Shown here piece by piece: positions 25,601-34,599 of a DNA stretch of 64,000 nucleotides (position 1 is the stretch's first letter; each line of letters begins with the position of its first letter). A program made the position numbers and the translations under genes. This DNA comes from Diadema setosum (lineage: Eukaryota; Echinodermata; Echinoidea; Diadematoida; Diadematidae): assembly GCF_964275005.1 (NCBI RefSeq), contig NC_092702.1, positions 6,295,830 to 6,359,829 on the forward strand. The letters are read 5' to 3'. Below the pieces are notes generated by a model, which saw nothing but the letters and a program-made list of their open reading frames with translations, was not told where the DNA came from and did not search any database.

Positions 25601-28600
25601 AGCATGTGTTTGGATTGTTGTATGAATATATATCTTCCCTTTGTGTCATGTGTGGAAGATACAATGTCATGTGTGGAAGATACAATATGACAGTGAAAAG
25701 AGTAATACAGGATTAGAGATGCAACATATGTTTCCAGGAGATGAAATGTATGTTTTTATTTCACCATTGGAGGGGCATTCAGAGTATATATGACATGACA
25801 GTAAGATTATTAGTATTACTACAATGATCTTCTATAATCCCTTTGCCTTTTCTGCAGTTCCACAAATCCAAGAAGAGGAAGGTTGAGGACCTGAGTGTGT
25901 CGGATGACGAGGATGAGAGTGCCACAAAATACAGAGGTTGGTTTGATTTCCACAAGGTTTTCATTGCTGCCACTTGAGGTTTCCAGACTTTGTATGCACA
26001 TGGTACTGGTAATGGGAATATTTTTGTGAGATGAACTTCTGTGCTAAACAGCTCAAAAAAGCAGGTTCTTGGATTCACACTACCTACACAAATTGCTTCC
26101 TTGTATGTTTTTATCCTATTCACAGAAAAAAAGACTTTATTTGATTTGACATTTTTTTGTGTGAATATTGATATATGTGCTTCCCAATCCATTCAGATGT
26201 ACTCCCTGCACAGAAACTACTGCAAACACATATATGGTGAAATGAATACCATTGATAGCACTGGGGTACATGTGCACACACATACTCATACCAGGTAGGC
26301 ACCCCTGACAAACCCATGATCCAAAACCCGTTCAAAAAGTGCAGAGAAAATCACTCAAATATTTTCATGGACTTAGAAATGCAGAAAATTAATGTACCTT
26401 GAATATTTCCACATTTACAGTAACAAATGCTCTTGTAGTTGACAGAGTTTTGAGTTTTGCTTTTGTTTTGTTTTGTTTTGTTTTGACAATTAGATGTTTC
26501 AGTATAAGACATAATGAATTATAAGTAGAGTGCATTATATTCAGTAAGACAAACAAAATCTTGAAAAGCCTGAGTTTAATTTGAAAAAAAAGAAGAAATC
26601 TTCATAGTGGAAATTTGCCACATGTATGTTATATGCAACAGACATCGATGCAAGAACAATGTAATGTGTAATGTGTGTGTGTGTGCGCGCGCACCTTAGT
26701 TATACAGGTGTATTTTGGGCAATTAAATAGCCATTAATTCGCTTTGGTTTTATAAGTTTCATTAATGTATTTTCTTCTTTTTTTTTTCTGAACTTTTCAT
26801 TTTTAGCTGGAGGTAGTGGCATCCACAGACCCATTGGTGCTGCTGGCAAAGAGAAACCAGCATCTAAACCTGGTGCAGAATATTCATCAAAGGTATGTAA
26901 TGTATACTGGAGCCAGTTAAGACATGTGTCAGATCTATGGAAAATGGAGATTTGTACAATAACTTGAGAAAACTATGGAAATGCTGATGTGTGCTAAAAT
27001 ATGTATCATGATATGTGGGAAATGGATAAAAATTACTATTATTTGCAATCTTGTCTCCCATAGTGTATATATATTTATCAAATTGTCAGGATTGCCACAT
27101 TTGGAATATGTGGGTGTGTGATGTGTGTGTAAGTTTGTGTAGGCGTATATCATGTATCCATAACATTGTACGTCTGTTTTGTTTTCACAAACATTCTTGG
27201 TTTAAAAGCATACTAGTACTTAAATAAACCATTGTGTAAGATGATATATCGTCGCTTGGGTGACAAGACCTTGTATCTGCAATTTTGGTGAAAATGACTT
27301 TTTTGGATTAATGGTCAAATAATGGGTTAAGTGATGTCCTGTCCAAATCCCAACTGTCTTACTCCAAAAATGAAGCCACCACGGCATGTCAAAGGAAAGG
27401 CTATCCCATTCGCCACTGTGCTTTGGCCACCATGTTTTTTGGCTCTCCTGAACATTTGACATTTTGTAGATACGAGGTCTTGTCGCCCCAGCGACGATAT
27501 GCATTAGTTAAAAAGAAGTTGTCTTCATCCATTCTACAATGTGAATGTTTTGATACAGTTGTAAAAAAAAAAATGCTAAACTTGACAATGTGGAGGTAAT
27601 GGAGTAGAATTGGCCATTTGAGGAAGGGCAATGTGTTTATGGCCAGCACTACATGTATGCTGGATTGTGCTGAGTTTTGATCATGGGTATTTAAATATTC
27701 TTTGTCATTTTGTCATCTTTGCTATTCCTATTGTAGAAGGCTGGTGGTGATGTGAAGAGGAAAGGAAAGCAAGATCCGTACGCCTACATACCTCTCAGCA
27801 GGCAGCAGTTGAACAAAAGGTAACATATTTTATGATATTGCATGGCATTTTATGATATTGCATGACATACATTTCTCAGTGTGGCAATGAGCCAGTTATT
27901 TGGTTAAAGCAATGATGCAGAAGAGGAGCTTTTCTTGGATATGTCTGTTTATGCATCTCATTTGCTCAGGCTTGTAGCAAGCTGACTTCTTTAAGTTTTT
28001 TCTCTTGGAAACTAGTGAGAAGATGCTTATTTCTGTTAAGGACATAAGGTTTGTATTCTGTCATTTGTAAAGCCAATGTGGAATCTAAATATTCACTTTA
28101 TTCATGTTTGTTACTTATTTCTCATAATCTTAAGAAGTAAATATGTACTTGCTTTTAGTATTTGTCACACTAGTTATGTTATGTTTGAGCAAGTTTAGAT
28201 ACAAAAGTAAACAGATTCCACAGAAAGCTATAATGGTGTTCCATCATTAGACTTTTCAAATTCTGTTTTAAGTAAAGAAAAGAATGTTGCATCACACGCA
28301 ACATGTATTTCCCAATGGAATATGAACAGCAGTATAAATCCATGAGTAATGTGAAAGATAATTGTTCATACTAGAGTATAGCTAATTAATTCATTTGTGT
28401 AAGTTATCATTTCCTTTATTATTAGTTCTGTTTGCAGGTTAATAGTATATGTCATAGTGATGTCAGTAGTGATGTCAGTGATGGAATGCAGATTGCATTA
28501 ATATTGTTATGGATTTAGTAGCTCATTGGCTCCCGACTTCTACACTTAAATATATATATATATTTTTTTAATCCCAGTGAAATTTTCTTTTTTGTTTTCT

Positions 28601-28707
28601 CTACTTCTATCAGGACGAAGAAGAAGGCATCTGGGCAGTGGGCAGCTATGGGCAAGGCGGCAAAGAAAGGTGCCCTCAAAGGGAAGAGAAACAAAAAGAA
28701 GCATTGA
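482..28707 (+). CDS. RRP12: RRP12-like ribosomal RNA processing protein, 27 coding exons
   Basis: Nucleolar/nuclear HEAT-repeat protein that in yeast and human associates with pre-40S and pre-60S particles and supports rRNA processing and subunit export. Exons: 482-653, 1911-2116, 2918-3001, 3728-3804, 4193-4424, 5308-5446, 7192-7319, 8003-8193, 10257-10368, 11304-11471, 11973-12151, 13957-14078, 15138-15365, 16051-16199, 18037-18192, 18869-19027, 19422-19611, 20263-20370, 20979-21136, 21628-21719, 22316-22507, 23634-23833, 24939-25183, 25858-25936, 26807-26892, 27737-27819, 28614-28707. They sum to 4029 nt, 1342 residues plus TGA (human about 1297). All introns are GT-AG and phases join without a break. 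Remembered human RRP12 aligns throughout: basic N-terminus with [95 protein letters not shown] and a lysine-rich end. The start is the first in-frame ATG after an upstream stop and just 3' of a likely acceptor. Exon 24 (GTTGGT) and exon 17 (GTTAAA) have weak donors. Confidence 0.96.
654..4192 (+). other. RRP12 introns 1-4
   Basis: Introns 654-1910, 2117-2917, 3002-3727 and 3805-4192. They are AT-rich unique-looking DNA; I see no RNA gene and no complete transposon. The only marked feature is a run of T then G at 3593-3640. Confidence 0.6.
5022..5177 (+). mobile_element. GGATCC-type terminal-inverted-repeat MITE, copy 1
   Basis: A 156-bp element in RRP12 intron 5 with ends CAGTGGCGGATCCAG and CTGGATCCACCCCTG. 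The interior has a shared A-rich core (GTTAAAACAAAAGAAATAAA) and GC-rich shoulders. CATCAT directly abuts both ends and is a candidate target duplication. CAG...CTG ends recall hAT-type MITEs, but the family is not certain. Other copies are at 45549-45714, 55232-55839 and 57561-57722. Confidence 0.7.
5543..6239. mobile_element. TA-flanked MITE, about 0.7 kb (TGTGACC ends)
   Basis: It lies in RRP12 intron 6. The left end is TGTGACCCTGCACCACAAAA with AACAAAAAGTC behind it; the right end, read inverted, is TGTGACCGTACATCAAAAAA then CAAAAAGTC. TA flanks each end, as for Tc1/mariner-type targets. The interior has no coding frame. It is non-coding DNA occupying most of the intron. Confidence 0.65.
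6240..8002 (+). other. Rest of RRP12 intron 6 and intron 7
   Basis: Outside the MITE at 5543-6239, intron 6 (5447-7191) shows only a short possible inverted pair (AAAGGTAA near 6450, TTACCTTT near 6575). Intron 7 (7320-8002) contains a repeat-like stretch at 7440-7665 with repeated TACTGGTCC words and GCAGGACTGCACACTA / GAGTGCAGC ends, probably an old hAT-like MITE; this is a weak call. Confidence 0.4.
8261..8381. repeat. 121-bp near-perfect hairpin
   Basis: GTGCAATGGACAGAATATTT at 8261 is matched inverted by AAATATTCTGTCCATTGCAC ending at 8381. Inner arms (GGTGAAAGATGAAATGAT / ATCATTTCATCTTTCA) continue the pairing to a short loop near 8320. This is a palindromic mini-element in RRP12 intron 8. 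Confidence 0.75.
8395..8735. mobile_element. Inverted-repeat element next to the hairpin
   Basis: TTTATATAATGCCTAAAATA (about 8403) followed by CCTGTCATTTGATG matches, inverted, AATCAAATGACAAGGATCTA / GGTATTATATAAAA at about 8687-8725, with some mismatches. The two arms enclose about 250 bases without a protein-like frame. Together with 8261-8381 this looks like a compound MITE. Confidence 0.5.
9191..9936 (+). mobile_element. Helitron-like element with about 158-bp tandem core repeats
   Basis: It lies in RRP12 intron 8. GTCCCCGC at 9191 is mirrored by GCGGGGAC at 9902-9909. The 3' end has a hairpin (TTATGC aca GCGTAA, one G-T pair) followed by TTTCTAC, close to the Helitron hairpin-then-CTRR rule. 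Between are four tandem units starting near 9278, 9419, 9578 and 9734 (lengths 141, 159, 156, 158 bp), each with the motif TGACCTTTGACCTTGA or a variant. The first unit lacks a 15-18-base piece. A tandem core of about 160 bp between fixed ends resembles the pearl/Tsp elements described from bivalves and sea urchins. Confidence 0.6.
10369..11972 (+). other. RRP12 introns 9 and 10
   Basis: Introns 10369-11303 and 11472-11972. There is a (TA)n microsatellite at 10648-10690. Otherwise AT-rich DNA with no feature I can name. Confidence 0.6.
12238..13035. mobile_element. TTAA-flanked (piggyBac-like) non-autonomous element, about 0.8 kb
   Basis: It lies in RRP12 intron 11. The left end reads TTAACCCTAATCAGGC and the right end GCCTGATTAGGGTTAA, a perfect 16-bp terminal inverted repeat including the TTAA. 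Just inside each end are G/C homopolymers and CGGAATCCGCC. The interior is AT-rich with CpG-rich patches at 12300-12440 and 12900-12960, and holds no transposase-like frame. TTAA targets and CCCTA-type termini are features of piggyBac elements, so it is probably a non-autonomous relative. The partial copy at 1-273 shows it is a family. Confidence 0.7.
14396..14715. repeat. Diverged, one-ended relative of the AGGACAAGTTCACC element
   Basis: In RRP12 intron 12, TTAAAGGAAACCAAAGCC opens a stretch that follows the same order of words as 31831-32390: GCACATCAGTGAACGGAAAA, AGTTATGAATTTTCAAAGTT, GGATAAGAAGACTACTGCAT, AATTTCACAAAATATCAT, AAAGTACACATTCCATTGAC. No clean right end is seen, so it is an old or truncated copy. 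Confidence 0.5.
15850..16045 (+). repeat. Degenerate TCTTGACTCCT minisatellite forming the exon 14 pyrimidine tract
   Basis: About 13 imperfect copies of (T)CTTGACT(C/G)(C/T)T run up to the acceptor of RRP12 exon 14 (AG at 16049-16050). The strand is strongly pyrimidine-biased, so the whole array acts as an extended polypyrimidine tract. Confidence 0.7.
16524..17693 (+). mobile_element. Helitron-like element with five degenerate GGTCAAAGGTCAA units
   Basis: It lies in RRP12 intron 14. TGCCTCCGCC near 16525 is mirrored by GGCGGAGGCA at 17659-17668. The right end is GTCGC-cata-GCGAC (17672-17685), then ATTTCTAG, a textbook Helitron 3' hairpin plus CTAG ending at 17693. The head carries a (TCCG/TACG)n stretch (16570-16625). 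Inside, GGTCAAAGGTCAA-type cores recur near 16740, 16893, 17039, 17183 and 17331, a spacing of about 148 bp. No helicase/Rep frame is present, so it is non-autonomous. Confidence 0.6.
18037..21719 (+). other. RRP12: RRP12 exons 15-20: C-terminal HEAT-like solenoid
   Basis: These exons encode about residues 730-1016. Helical repeat signatures include [14 protein letters not shown] and [13 protein letters not shown] (exon 15), [13 protein letters not shown] and [12 protein letters not shown] (exon 16), [26 protein letters not shown] and [15 protein letters not shown] (exon 17), [16 protein letters not shown] (exon 18), [17 protein letters not shown] (exon 19), and [18 protein letters not shown] (exon 20). 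The last matches human FRMKLRNLFTKFIRKFG and ends the solenoid. Exon 18 has a decayed partial duplicate in the intron just upstream (20050-20118). Confidence 0.9.
20050..20118 (+). pseudogene. Decayed partial duplicate of RRP12 exon 18
   Basis: ACCATGCAGTGTGCGTCAGT at 20051 parallels ACCCTGCAGTGTGCGTCAGT at the true exon 18 acceptor (20255-20274), and the match runs on through AGATATTGGCAGCTGGACT against AGATGCTGGCAGCTGGACT. Upstream, AACTCAAACT words are shared too. Translated in the exon's frame it gives [18 protein letters not shown] then a stop, against [17 protein letters not shown] in the gene. It keeps a usable AG acceptor but has no matching 3' half or donor. Confidence 0.75.
21911..22299 (+). 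repeat. Nearly exact 195-bp tandem duplication next to RRP12 exon 21
   Basis: GCCTTATGAAAGTCGTTGTT at 21911 restarts at 22106. By eye the 195-base unit is repeated with a single C length difference near its end (TTTTTCCCTC against TTTTTCCTC). The second copy stops 16 bases before exon 21 and supplies its upstream intron sequence. Confidence 0.9.
22508..28613 (+). other. RRP12 introns 21-26
   Basis: Introns 22508-23633, 23834-24938, 25184-25857, 25937-26806, 26893-27736 and 27820-28613. Contents seen: a diverged TA-type MITE remnant around 24030-24210, a small direct repeat (GTCATGTGTGGAAGATACAA, 25646-25686), a (TTTTG)n run at 26463-26484, (TG)n at 26672-26688, and the MITE at 27245-27500. 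The rest is unique AT-rich DNA. Confidence 0.55.
27245..27500. mobile_element. MITE with ATATCGTCGCT ends
   Basis: It lies in RRP12 intron 25. The left arm ATATCGTCGCTTGGGTGACA / AGACCTTGTATCTGC matches, inverted, the right arm AGATACGAGGTCTTGTCGCC / CCAGCGACGATAT with few differences (about 35-bp arms). The interior of about 180 bp has no gene-like frame. Confidence 0.65.
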
Positions 28708-29170
28708 TGAGGACATCTGACTGACCTCTGTGGAGTTGGATGATACTCTGACTTCAAATTATGATACTTTGACTGTTTGAATGAAATGGATCTTCAAACA
28801 AAAATGGACGAGTGTGCTCCTGAAAGGTGTTGCACTGAATTTCAAGAAGCAGCGGCTGTGGTGTGAGAGCTACGTAATATTATTCAAACTGATCAGACAT
28901 CAGTGCCCCATGGCAAGACATTTAATAACATCCCTCTCCCTGTTTTTTATTTAGTTGTTGTTGCTTCCTTGTTTCTTTTAAAATTTTGTTTGAATTCCAG
29001 CCAAAACTTACTAACAAGAGAGGAAAGTGACTTTGGACATAACTGCACTTTGTAGGGGGGAAAAAATCTCTGCTGACGGGTATGCATAGTGTATGTTGGT
29101 TGATATGTTGCAGTATTTTGATTTTGATTTTTGATCATTTGGTAATAAATGGCATTTTGCTGTACATCAT
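28708..29170 (+). other. RRP12: RRP12 3' UTR with polyadenylation signal
   Basis: Non-coding DNA after the TGA. A canonical AATAAA lies at 29144-29149 and is followed about 20 bases on by T/G-rich sequence around 29165-29185, so cleavage near 29165 would give a 3' UTR of about 460 bases. A second AATAAA at 29355-29360 is a possible distal site. Confidence 0.6.
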
Positions 29171-29469
29171 ATTTTGGTGTATGTAGAAAATTCGTAGCCA
29201 TTTGGTCATTTTATGGTAATGTGATGATGTTAAGATATGAGGAAATAACTTCTAAACTCCCAAGTGAAATAGATGACTCAGTATACATTGTACTGCTGTT
29301 GGTCAGTTGAGGGATAGTGTGCAATGTTGAAGTGATGTCACAGTAGCTGTTTTAAATAAACGTGAGAACTTTTTTCACTGCCACAGGGGTTTGTAAATGT
29401 TTTGGCCAAGGTGATGTCTACTTTCTCCATCAAATCACATCAGAAAGTTGATTCTGAGCAGTCTGCATA

Positions 29470-30071
29470 TTAACCTGCTGTATACTGACATACATTGAAT
29501 AATGTCTTATGTGCGTGGAAATTTTTAGTCAACACGTTGATTTGAAAATGAAGACATGACAGTCAAATTGCAATATCACTAGAAATCACAATACAATGGA
29601 CTCCCATTATAACGAACTCCTCAGGACTGGCAGTTTTCTTTCATTTTATCAAAATTTCATTATAACTGAACAAATAAACAATAAAAAAAAAAAATAGAGA
29701 GGATATCCTTGCGCCCGTAATTCTTATTTCGTTATAACCGGAATTTGTTTATAACCGTGTTCGTTATAACGGGAGTGCACTGTATAAGCAACGTCACAAT
29801 GACATCATCAAGCCATGCTTGGGGACAAAAAATGTGTATGGATGGCCCCCGTAAGTAAAAAATGTCATGAATTTGATTTCACCTGTTGTATTCTGACATA
29901 TAATGAATTATATCTGACGTGCTTGGAAATTTTTTAGTGAACAGGTTGACTTGAAAATGAAGACATGACAAATAAATTGCAATGTCACTAGAAACCACAA
30001 TATAGACAAGGTTCCAATGATGTCATCAAGCCATGCTGAGGGACAAAAAAAAAAAATGCATATGGGGGCAC
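29470..30071. repeat. Tandem duplication of about 190 bp, first copy carrying a MITE
   Basis: Downstream of RRP12, unit 1 (29470-29849) and unit 2 (29882-30071) share TGAAAATGAAGACATGACA, CACTAGAAA.CACAATA, ATCATCAAGCCATGCT and the words between them at roughly 80-85% by eye. Unit 1 is longer only because the MITE at 29594-29782 sits in it; unit 2 has the uninterrupted sequence. Confidence 0.75.
29594..29782. mobile_element. TA-flanked mariner-like MITE
   Basis: The ends are CAATGGACTCCCATTATAAC and GTTATAACGGGAGTGCACTG, inverted with a few mismatches. TA lies on both sides (29592-29593 and 29783-29784). The interior has internal inverted copies of TTATAAC. No transposase is present. The paralogous empty site in the following tandem unit fixes its boundaries. 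Confidence 0.75.
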
Positions 30072-30131
30072 CCATACACGTTGGCAAGCGCGTAAGCATT
30101 ACATCCAACGTCCTGCATGGCATGCAATTTT

Positions 30132-30224
30132 TTAACCCATTGAAGACGGACTGATTTTGCTACAACACGCATTTCCCGTAGACACCTGCCCGAGTATACT
30201 CGGGACTCGTCCTTAACGGGTTAA
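30132..30224. mobile_element. 93-bp TTAA-ended palindromic mini-element
   Basis: The ends TTAACCCATTGAAGACGG and CGTCCTTAACGGGTTAA are imperfect inverted repeats. Near the right is a perfect palindrome, CCCGAGTATACTCGGG (30189-30204). A related half-element with GGGAACCTGGTATACC occurs at 60568-60607. Confidence 0.6.
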
Positions 30225-31830
30225 TCAGGCCAATCAGGCAGGCTGGTATGTGGTACGCATACCACGCGCTAGAGCTATGCGTTTAATACACATGTGATGT
30301 ATTTTTGCCCCTCAAGCAACGCGTCATTTGACGTCACGGAACCTCATCTATTGCTTTGTGAAGCAGCAACCAAAAAGATGTCATTTTCTGTGAGTAGGAA
30401 TGCTGGTTTTGATTAAGCAATACACACTCACACACACATAAAAAAAGAAAAAAAAAAGGAAATGTGCCTCAGGAAATGGAAGAGCTATTTTACTTAACGG
30501 GACTAAGAGTGTAGTCGGTACATTGGCAATGTCCATACATTGCCATAATGCTTTTTTTTGTCTAACTTTTGGGGTTGTTCAAAGACTTTCACTGCTCAGG
30601 AGTATGCATTTATGTACATAATAAAAAAGAAGAAAGTGTCCTAGCTGCCCTACGCTGTGCACTTGGCTTCAAAAGCTTAGATGGGCTTTCAGCTAGTGAT
30701 GTGGCCTAATGACACTAATGTTAGGATTTATTTACGTAATTACCAGTATTACTCCTTTGTATGATTATCTGGTTCCATGCAGTGAATAGTCAGCAGTATA
30801 CTCTTTACCAATGTGGACTACGATAAATGTATACGCATGGAATTACTGCATGTGATTTACACTAATATGAAGTGTAGAATTAAATGTGTTTACATCATTT
30901 TACTGGAAGGTTATATTTGTTCCAGTGTAGAACGTAATGCATGGAATATAAAAGCATAAATGTGTACACATACACATCAGTCGGTTGAAGTTTGATAACC
31001 TTCGATCAAGATGTGTGCTTTGAGTATTTTGACAGAATTGAATATTTTGTCTATTTCTATTTTGTCCCTGGAAAGCATAGTAGTTTTTCTCTTGTAAATT
31101 GTGTATGACGATTTTCAAATAAAATGACAAAGATTTTATGTTCAGAATGTGATTAAGGGTAACATATTGTGACTGATGTATAACTATGTGTGTGTGTGTG
31201 TGTATGTGTGTGTGTGTGTGTGTGGGGGGGGGGTGTTTGTGTGAGTGTATTTATTGTGGATGGCAACTCCACTGGGTAAAAACAGGAAGCATGCGATGAC
31301 ACTGTAGATAATTCATGTCTAGACAGTCCTGACCTGGTGATCATTAATGATAACTGTTTTGTCCATTTTTATATAAAAACAAAACTAAAAAAAAAAAAAA
31401 ATCTGGGATCCAAAACATTGACATCATAAAGATGTCATGTGTACCAGGTTGATTTCATGTGTATAACAAGCAATTTAAGTATTTTTTCCTCTTTTTCTTT
31501 TTTTTTTCTGCTAACAGGCCCAAGGTAATTATATCACTCTGAGTCTCTATGATATATGTAATATGAGAAAGATCAGAGTAATCAAAGATCAAAAATTGAA
31601 TGTGTTGGGGAAACAAACTGCTGAGATGGACTGGGTAGAGGTTCACAGGATTCTCTGTATAACATGTATATGTATTTGCATTTTACGGTTTTGGGTTTTT
31701 TTTTCCCCAATGGTAAACAGAGTACCAGAATGTCTCCTTTTATTTGATTTATTATTACTATTTCTTTTTTATGAGAGTCTGTTTTGGCCAACAGCATGAC
31801 AAAATTTACCTATGTGGTGGAATTGATTAA

Positions 31831-32390
31831 AGGACAAGTTCACCTTCATTAACATAAGGATTGAGAGAATGTAGCAATATTAGTAGAATACATCATTGAA
31901 AGTTTGAGAAAAATCGGACAATCCGTTCGAAAGTTATGAATTTTTGAAGTTTTTGTGCAGTCACCGCTGGATGAGAAGACTACTGCAGTGTATGATGTCA
32001 CATGCGTACAACAATATAAGGAAAATATAAAGAGAATTTCACAAAATCTCATCTTTTGAAAAAAGTACACATTCCCTTGACTCGTTCTGACATATGTTAT
32101 GGGTAATATTATTCCCATTGCCTTTAGAAAGAGGCAAGTCAAGTGCTCTTTTATTATGCGAAAAAAGTGAAAATATGTTGAATTTTCTTTACATTTTTGT
32201 TATACTGTTGTACTCATATGACATCACAAGCCTCATTAGTCTCCTCATCCAGCGGTTCCAACACAAAAATTTTAAAAATTCATAACTTTTGCATCAATTG
32301 TCCAATTTTCCTCAAACTTTCACTGATGTGTTCTACTAATATTGCTGCATGCTCTCAATCCTTATGTTAATGAAGGTGAACTTGTCCTTT
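31831..32390. mobile_element. Long-TIR element AGGACAAGTTCACC, copy A
   Basis: Intergenic. The left end AGGACAAGTTCACCTTCATT and right end AATGAAGGTGAACTTGTCCT form perfect terminal repeats that continue imperfectly for about 200 bp (AACATAAGGATTGAG, GAAAGTTTGAG, AAAGTTATGAATTTTT, CCGCTGGATGAG). TTAA lies on both sides. There is no coding frame. Confidence 0.75.
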
Positions 32391-32940
32391 AAGGATCATA
32401 GAGGGAGAGAGAGAAAGAGAGAAAGGAATGCGTAGCGTAGATGCATGTGTTGAAGTGCAGTGATGATTGCATTTTATGAAATGAGTGATGTTAGTTATTC
32501 CAAAGTTAACAGAAAAAATTGATTAAGGTTTATTGATATGAAAGTTTATTTCGAAACACAAATTCTATACACCTAGATGTTTGTTAATCCGAAAATGAAA
32601 TAAGGTTTGATAATCCACACATTTGTTTCGTCATTCCCAAGGTTTGTTGAGCCAAAAATGAAAAAAAAAAAAAACAGTTCATTATCTTTTAACTTTCAGA
32701 AGTACCAGTATTTCGTTTTCTGATTTACGAGCGTCCAGATTAACGAACCTCCGAAATAATGAACTGAAACCAAATGAAACCATAGCAGAGCTTAATGAAT
32801 AGCAGAGCTTAATGAATATGCCAAATATGAACATGTAGGTACTTAAATACTGAGACAAACAAGGTTGCTTTAAGAAAAAAAAAAAAAGATTGTTGGATGA
32901 TGATAGAGTGGATGGAAAAGCACTGTCAAGGTGGTGTATA

Positions 32941-33522
32941 TACAGTGTATTCCCATTATAACTTAACACGGTTGTAATAAAAATCTCTTCATAACGAAGT
33001 AAAAATCCAATTCCCCAAATTTTAAAGGAATGGTTCAGTTATGGCTGAGATGCATGGAGCTTCAGGTTTCCATCTTCTTTTGACGGTAATTTCTTGAGAT
33101 AAGAAACCTCTTACGAAATATGAAGGAGCACATATTTCAAGAGGGATTCAAAGTTTCATTTGATCAAAATTGGTCTTAAAATGGCTGAGATATCCAGAAC
33201 AAAGCGATCCTAATAAAAGGTGGGACCCACCTTTTATTAGGATCGCTTTGTTTTTGGATGCCTCAGCCATTTCAAAACCGATTTTCATTAAATAAACTTT
33301 GAATTCCTCTTAGAATTGTATGCTCTTTAACATTTCATAAAGTGGTCATAAAGTATCTCGCAAAAAGTTAAAAGCTTAATCCTCACCTCAACCAATACTA
33401 TACCACACCTTCAATCTAGATGTAGGTACCCATCTTTATTTTTTACTGTTTGGCTATAACAAAATTTCGACAGAACAAAAGAAAACTGCTGGTCCCGAGC
33501 ACTTCGTTGTAACGGGAGTATA
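32941..33522. mobile_element. Mariner-like MITE interrupted by a second MITE
   Basis: The left end TACAGTGTATTCCCATTATA and right end CTTCGTTGTAACGGGAGTATA match the ends of the 29594-29782 element, but the copy is about 580 bp instead of 190 bp. The extra length is the palindromic element at 33026-33412, which splits it. It is intergenic. Confidence 0.6.
33026..33412. mobile_element. Palindromic MITE with 55-bp perfect hairpin centre, copy 1
   Basis: It starts after TTTTAAAGGAATGG and ends near CAATACTATACCACACCTT. The arms are imperfect (GGCTGAGATATCC / GGATGCCTCAGCC, GATTCAAAGTTT / AAACTTTGAATTC). The centre, 33198-33252, is a perfect inverted repeat with 27-base arms (AACAAAGCGATCCTAATAAA onward) around a single A. 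A second copy is at 58164-58658. Confidence 0.7.
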
Positions 33523-33875
33523 GCCAGATTTATATCGAGAATGGGACAAAATCAATGACATAAAGGAGAAATGACATGACAATTAAAGCTAGGACAAGAG
33601 AAACGTAGGCCTACTCATAATTATTTGTGAGAGCAAGGAAGACGTGACTCCTGTGATCCTTTTTGTGTCAGGGACTTTGCAGTGTGTAGGGCTTACAACA
33701 CTGGGATTTTCTGCACCAATCGGTGACGCAAAGCAAATAAATAACATAGTACTTTTAGCTCGAGTGTTGCCTCGAACACCTACACAGGGATCGCGGAACT
33801 ACTGAGGGAGGGCGGGTGTCCCAATGATCACCCCCCCCCCCCACACACACACACACACACACACAGGTGATCTAT

Positions 33876-34524
33876 CACTTGGTCTACTCCCACTTCGTCC
33901 AATAGCCATTTAGTCTCAACCCACATGGTCTAATTCCGTTTCGTCTACAACCCGTTCGTCTAATGACCATTAATTTTAGTCCAATTGCCACTTAGGCTCA
34001 TTTCCATCCAGTTGGTGTACTTTCAGATGGGCTATGCCCATTTCGTCTAATACCCACAGCTTATTAGACAAAATGGGAAAAAGTCAAACTCCACTCAAAA
34101 ACTCCAAATTTTATTGTCCGAAAATGGAAATTCTTTTTTGCCCAATTGATTGTGGGCCCGGCAGCCACTGAGCAGCGCCAGATCGACGTGTGCTCTAACC
34201 TTTTCAACTGTTGAACGGCAAACAAGGTAGCAGCAACTCCCATCTTTTAACGTCTTTTGGTATGACGCGGCCGGGGTTCGAACCCACGACCTCCCGATTG
34301 TGAGGCAGCCGCTCTACTAACTGAGCCAACACATCGGAGGAAAAAATTGCAATCAGACCATCTGATCATTAGACGAAATGATGATTAGCCAAACTTGGCT
34401 TTATAGACCAAGTGAGAATTGGACCAAACAGAATTAGACAAAATTGATAGTACACTACCAGTTCAGCCGGAGTGGTGGTAGACGAACTGGGAAGGAGGCC
34501 GGCCATCTGATAGTAGACCAAGTG
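33876..34524. repeat. Foldback repeat of degenerate TTGGTCTA words, split by a SINE
   Basis: CACTTGGTCTACT at 33876-33888 is mirrored by AGTAGACCAAGTG at 34512-34524. The left half is a string of variants of CATTTGGTCTAATTCC spaced 15-25 bases apart; the right half has their complements (AGACCAAGTGAGAATT, AGACGAAATGATGATT). The element is bordered on both sides by (CA)n microsatellites, and the SINE at 34140-34336 lies in the middle. Confidence 0.6.
34140..34336 (-). mobile_element. tRNA-derived SINE
   Basis: Read on the minus strand, an RNA polymerase III A box, TGGCTCAGTTAG (34328-34317), and a B box, GGGTTCGAACCC (34285-34274), are spaced about as in a tRNA. They are followed by a tRNA-unrelated part ending GGGCCCACAATCAATTGGGC. 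The A/B boxes are near consensus, but the acceptor stem does not close, so it is a SINE head and not a tRNA gene. Confidence 0.7.
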
Positions 34525-34567
34525 TCAATAAACCCATACACACACACACGCATGCACACACACACAC

Positions 34568-34599
<32 letters not shown>

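Larger units (their letters stand above)
22316..28707 (+). other. RRP12: RRP12 exons 21-27: charged, low-complexity C-terminal tail
   Basis: These exons encode about residues 1017-1342. After [15 protein letters not shown] the protein switches to a long lysine/arginine-rich and glutamate/aspartate-rich tail that is probably disordered. Islands conserved with human stand out: [18 protein letters not shown] and [17 protein letters not shown] (exon 22), [18 protein letters not shown] (exon 23), [20 protein letters not shown] across exons 23-24, AGGSGIHRP (exon 25), and [16 protein letters not shown] (exon 26). Exon 27 ends in a lysine-rich segment (KGKRNKKKH). Exon 23 holds a run of aspartate codons (GAT repeats) next to a GGAAAG-rich stretch, so its length could vary between individuals. 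Confidence 0.88.

Noticed and set aside
34250-34336. Possible functional tRNA gene on the minus strand
   Set aside because: A and B boxes are good, but the acceptor stem does not pair and the body continues into a SINE.
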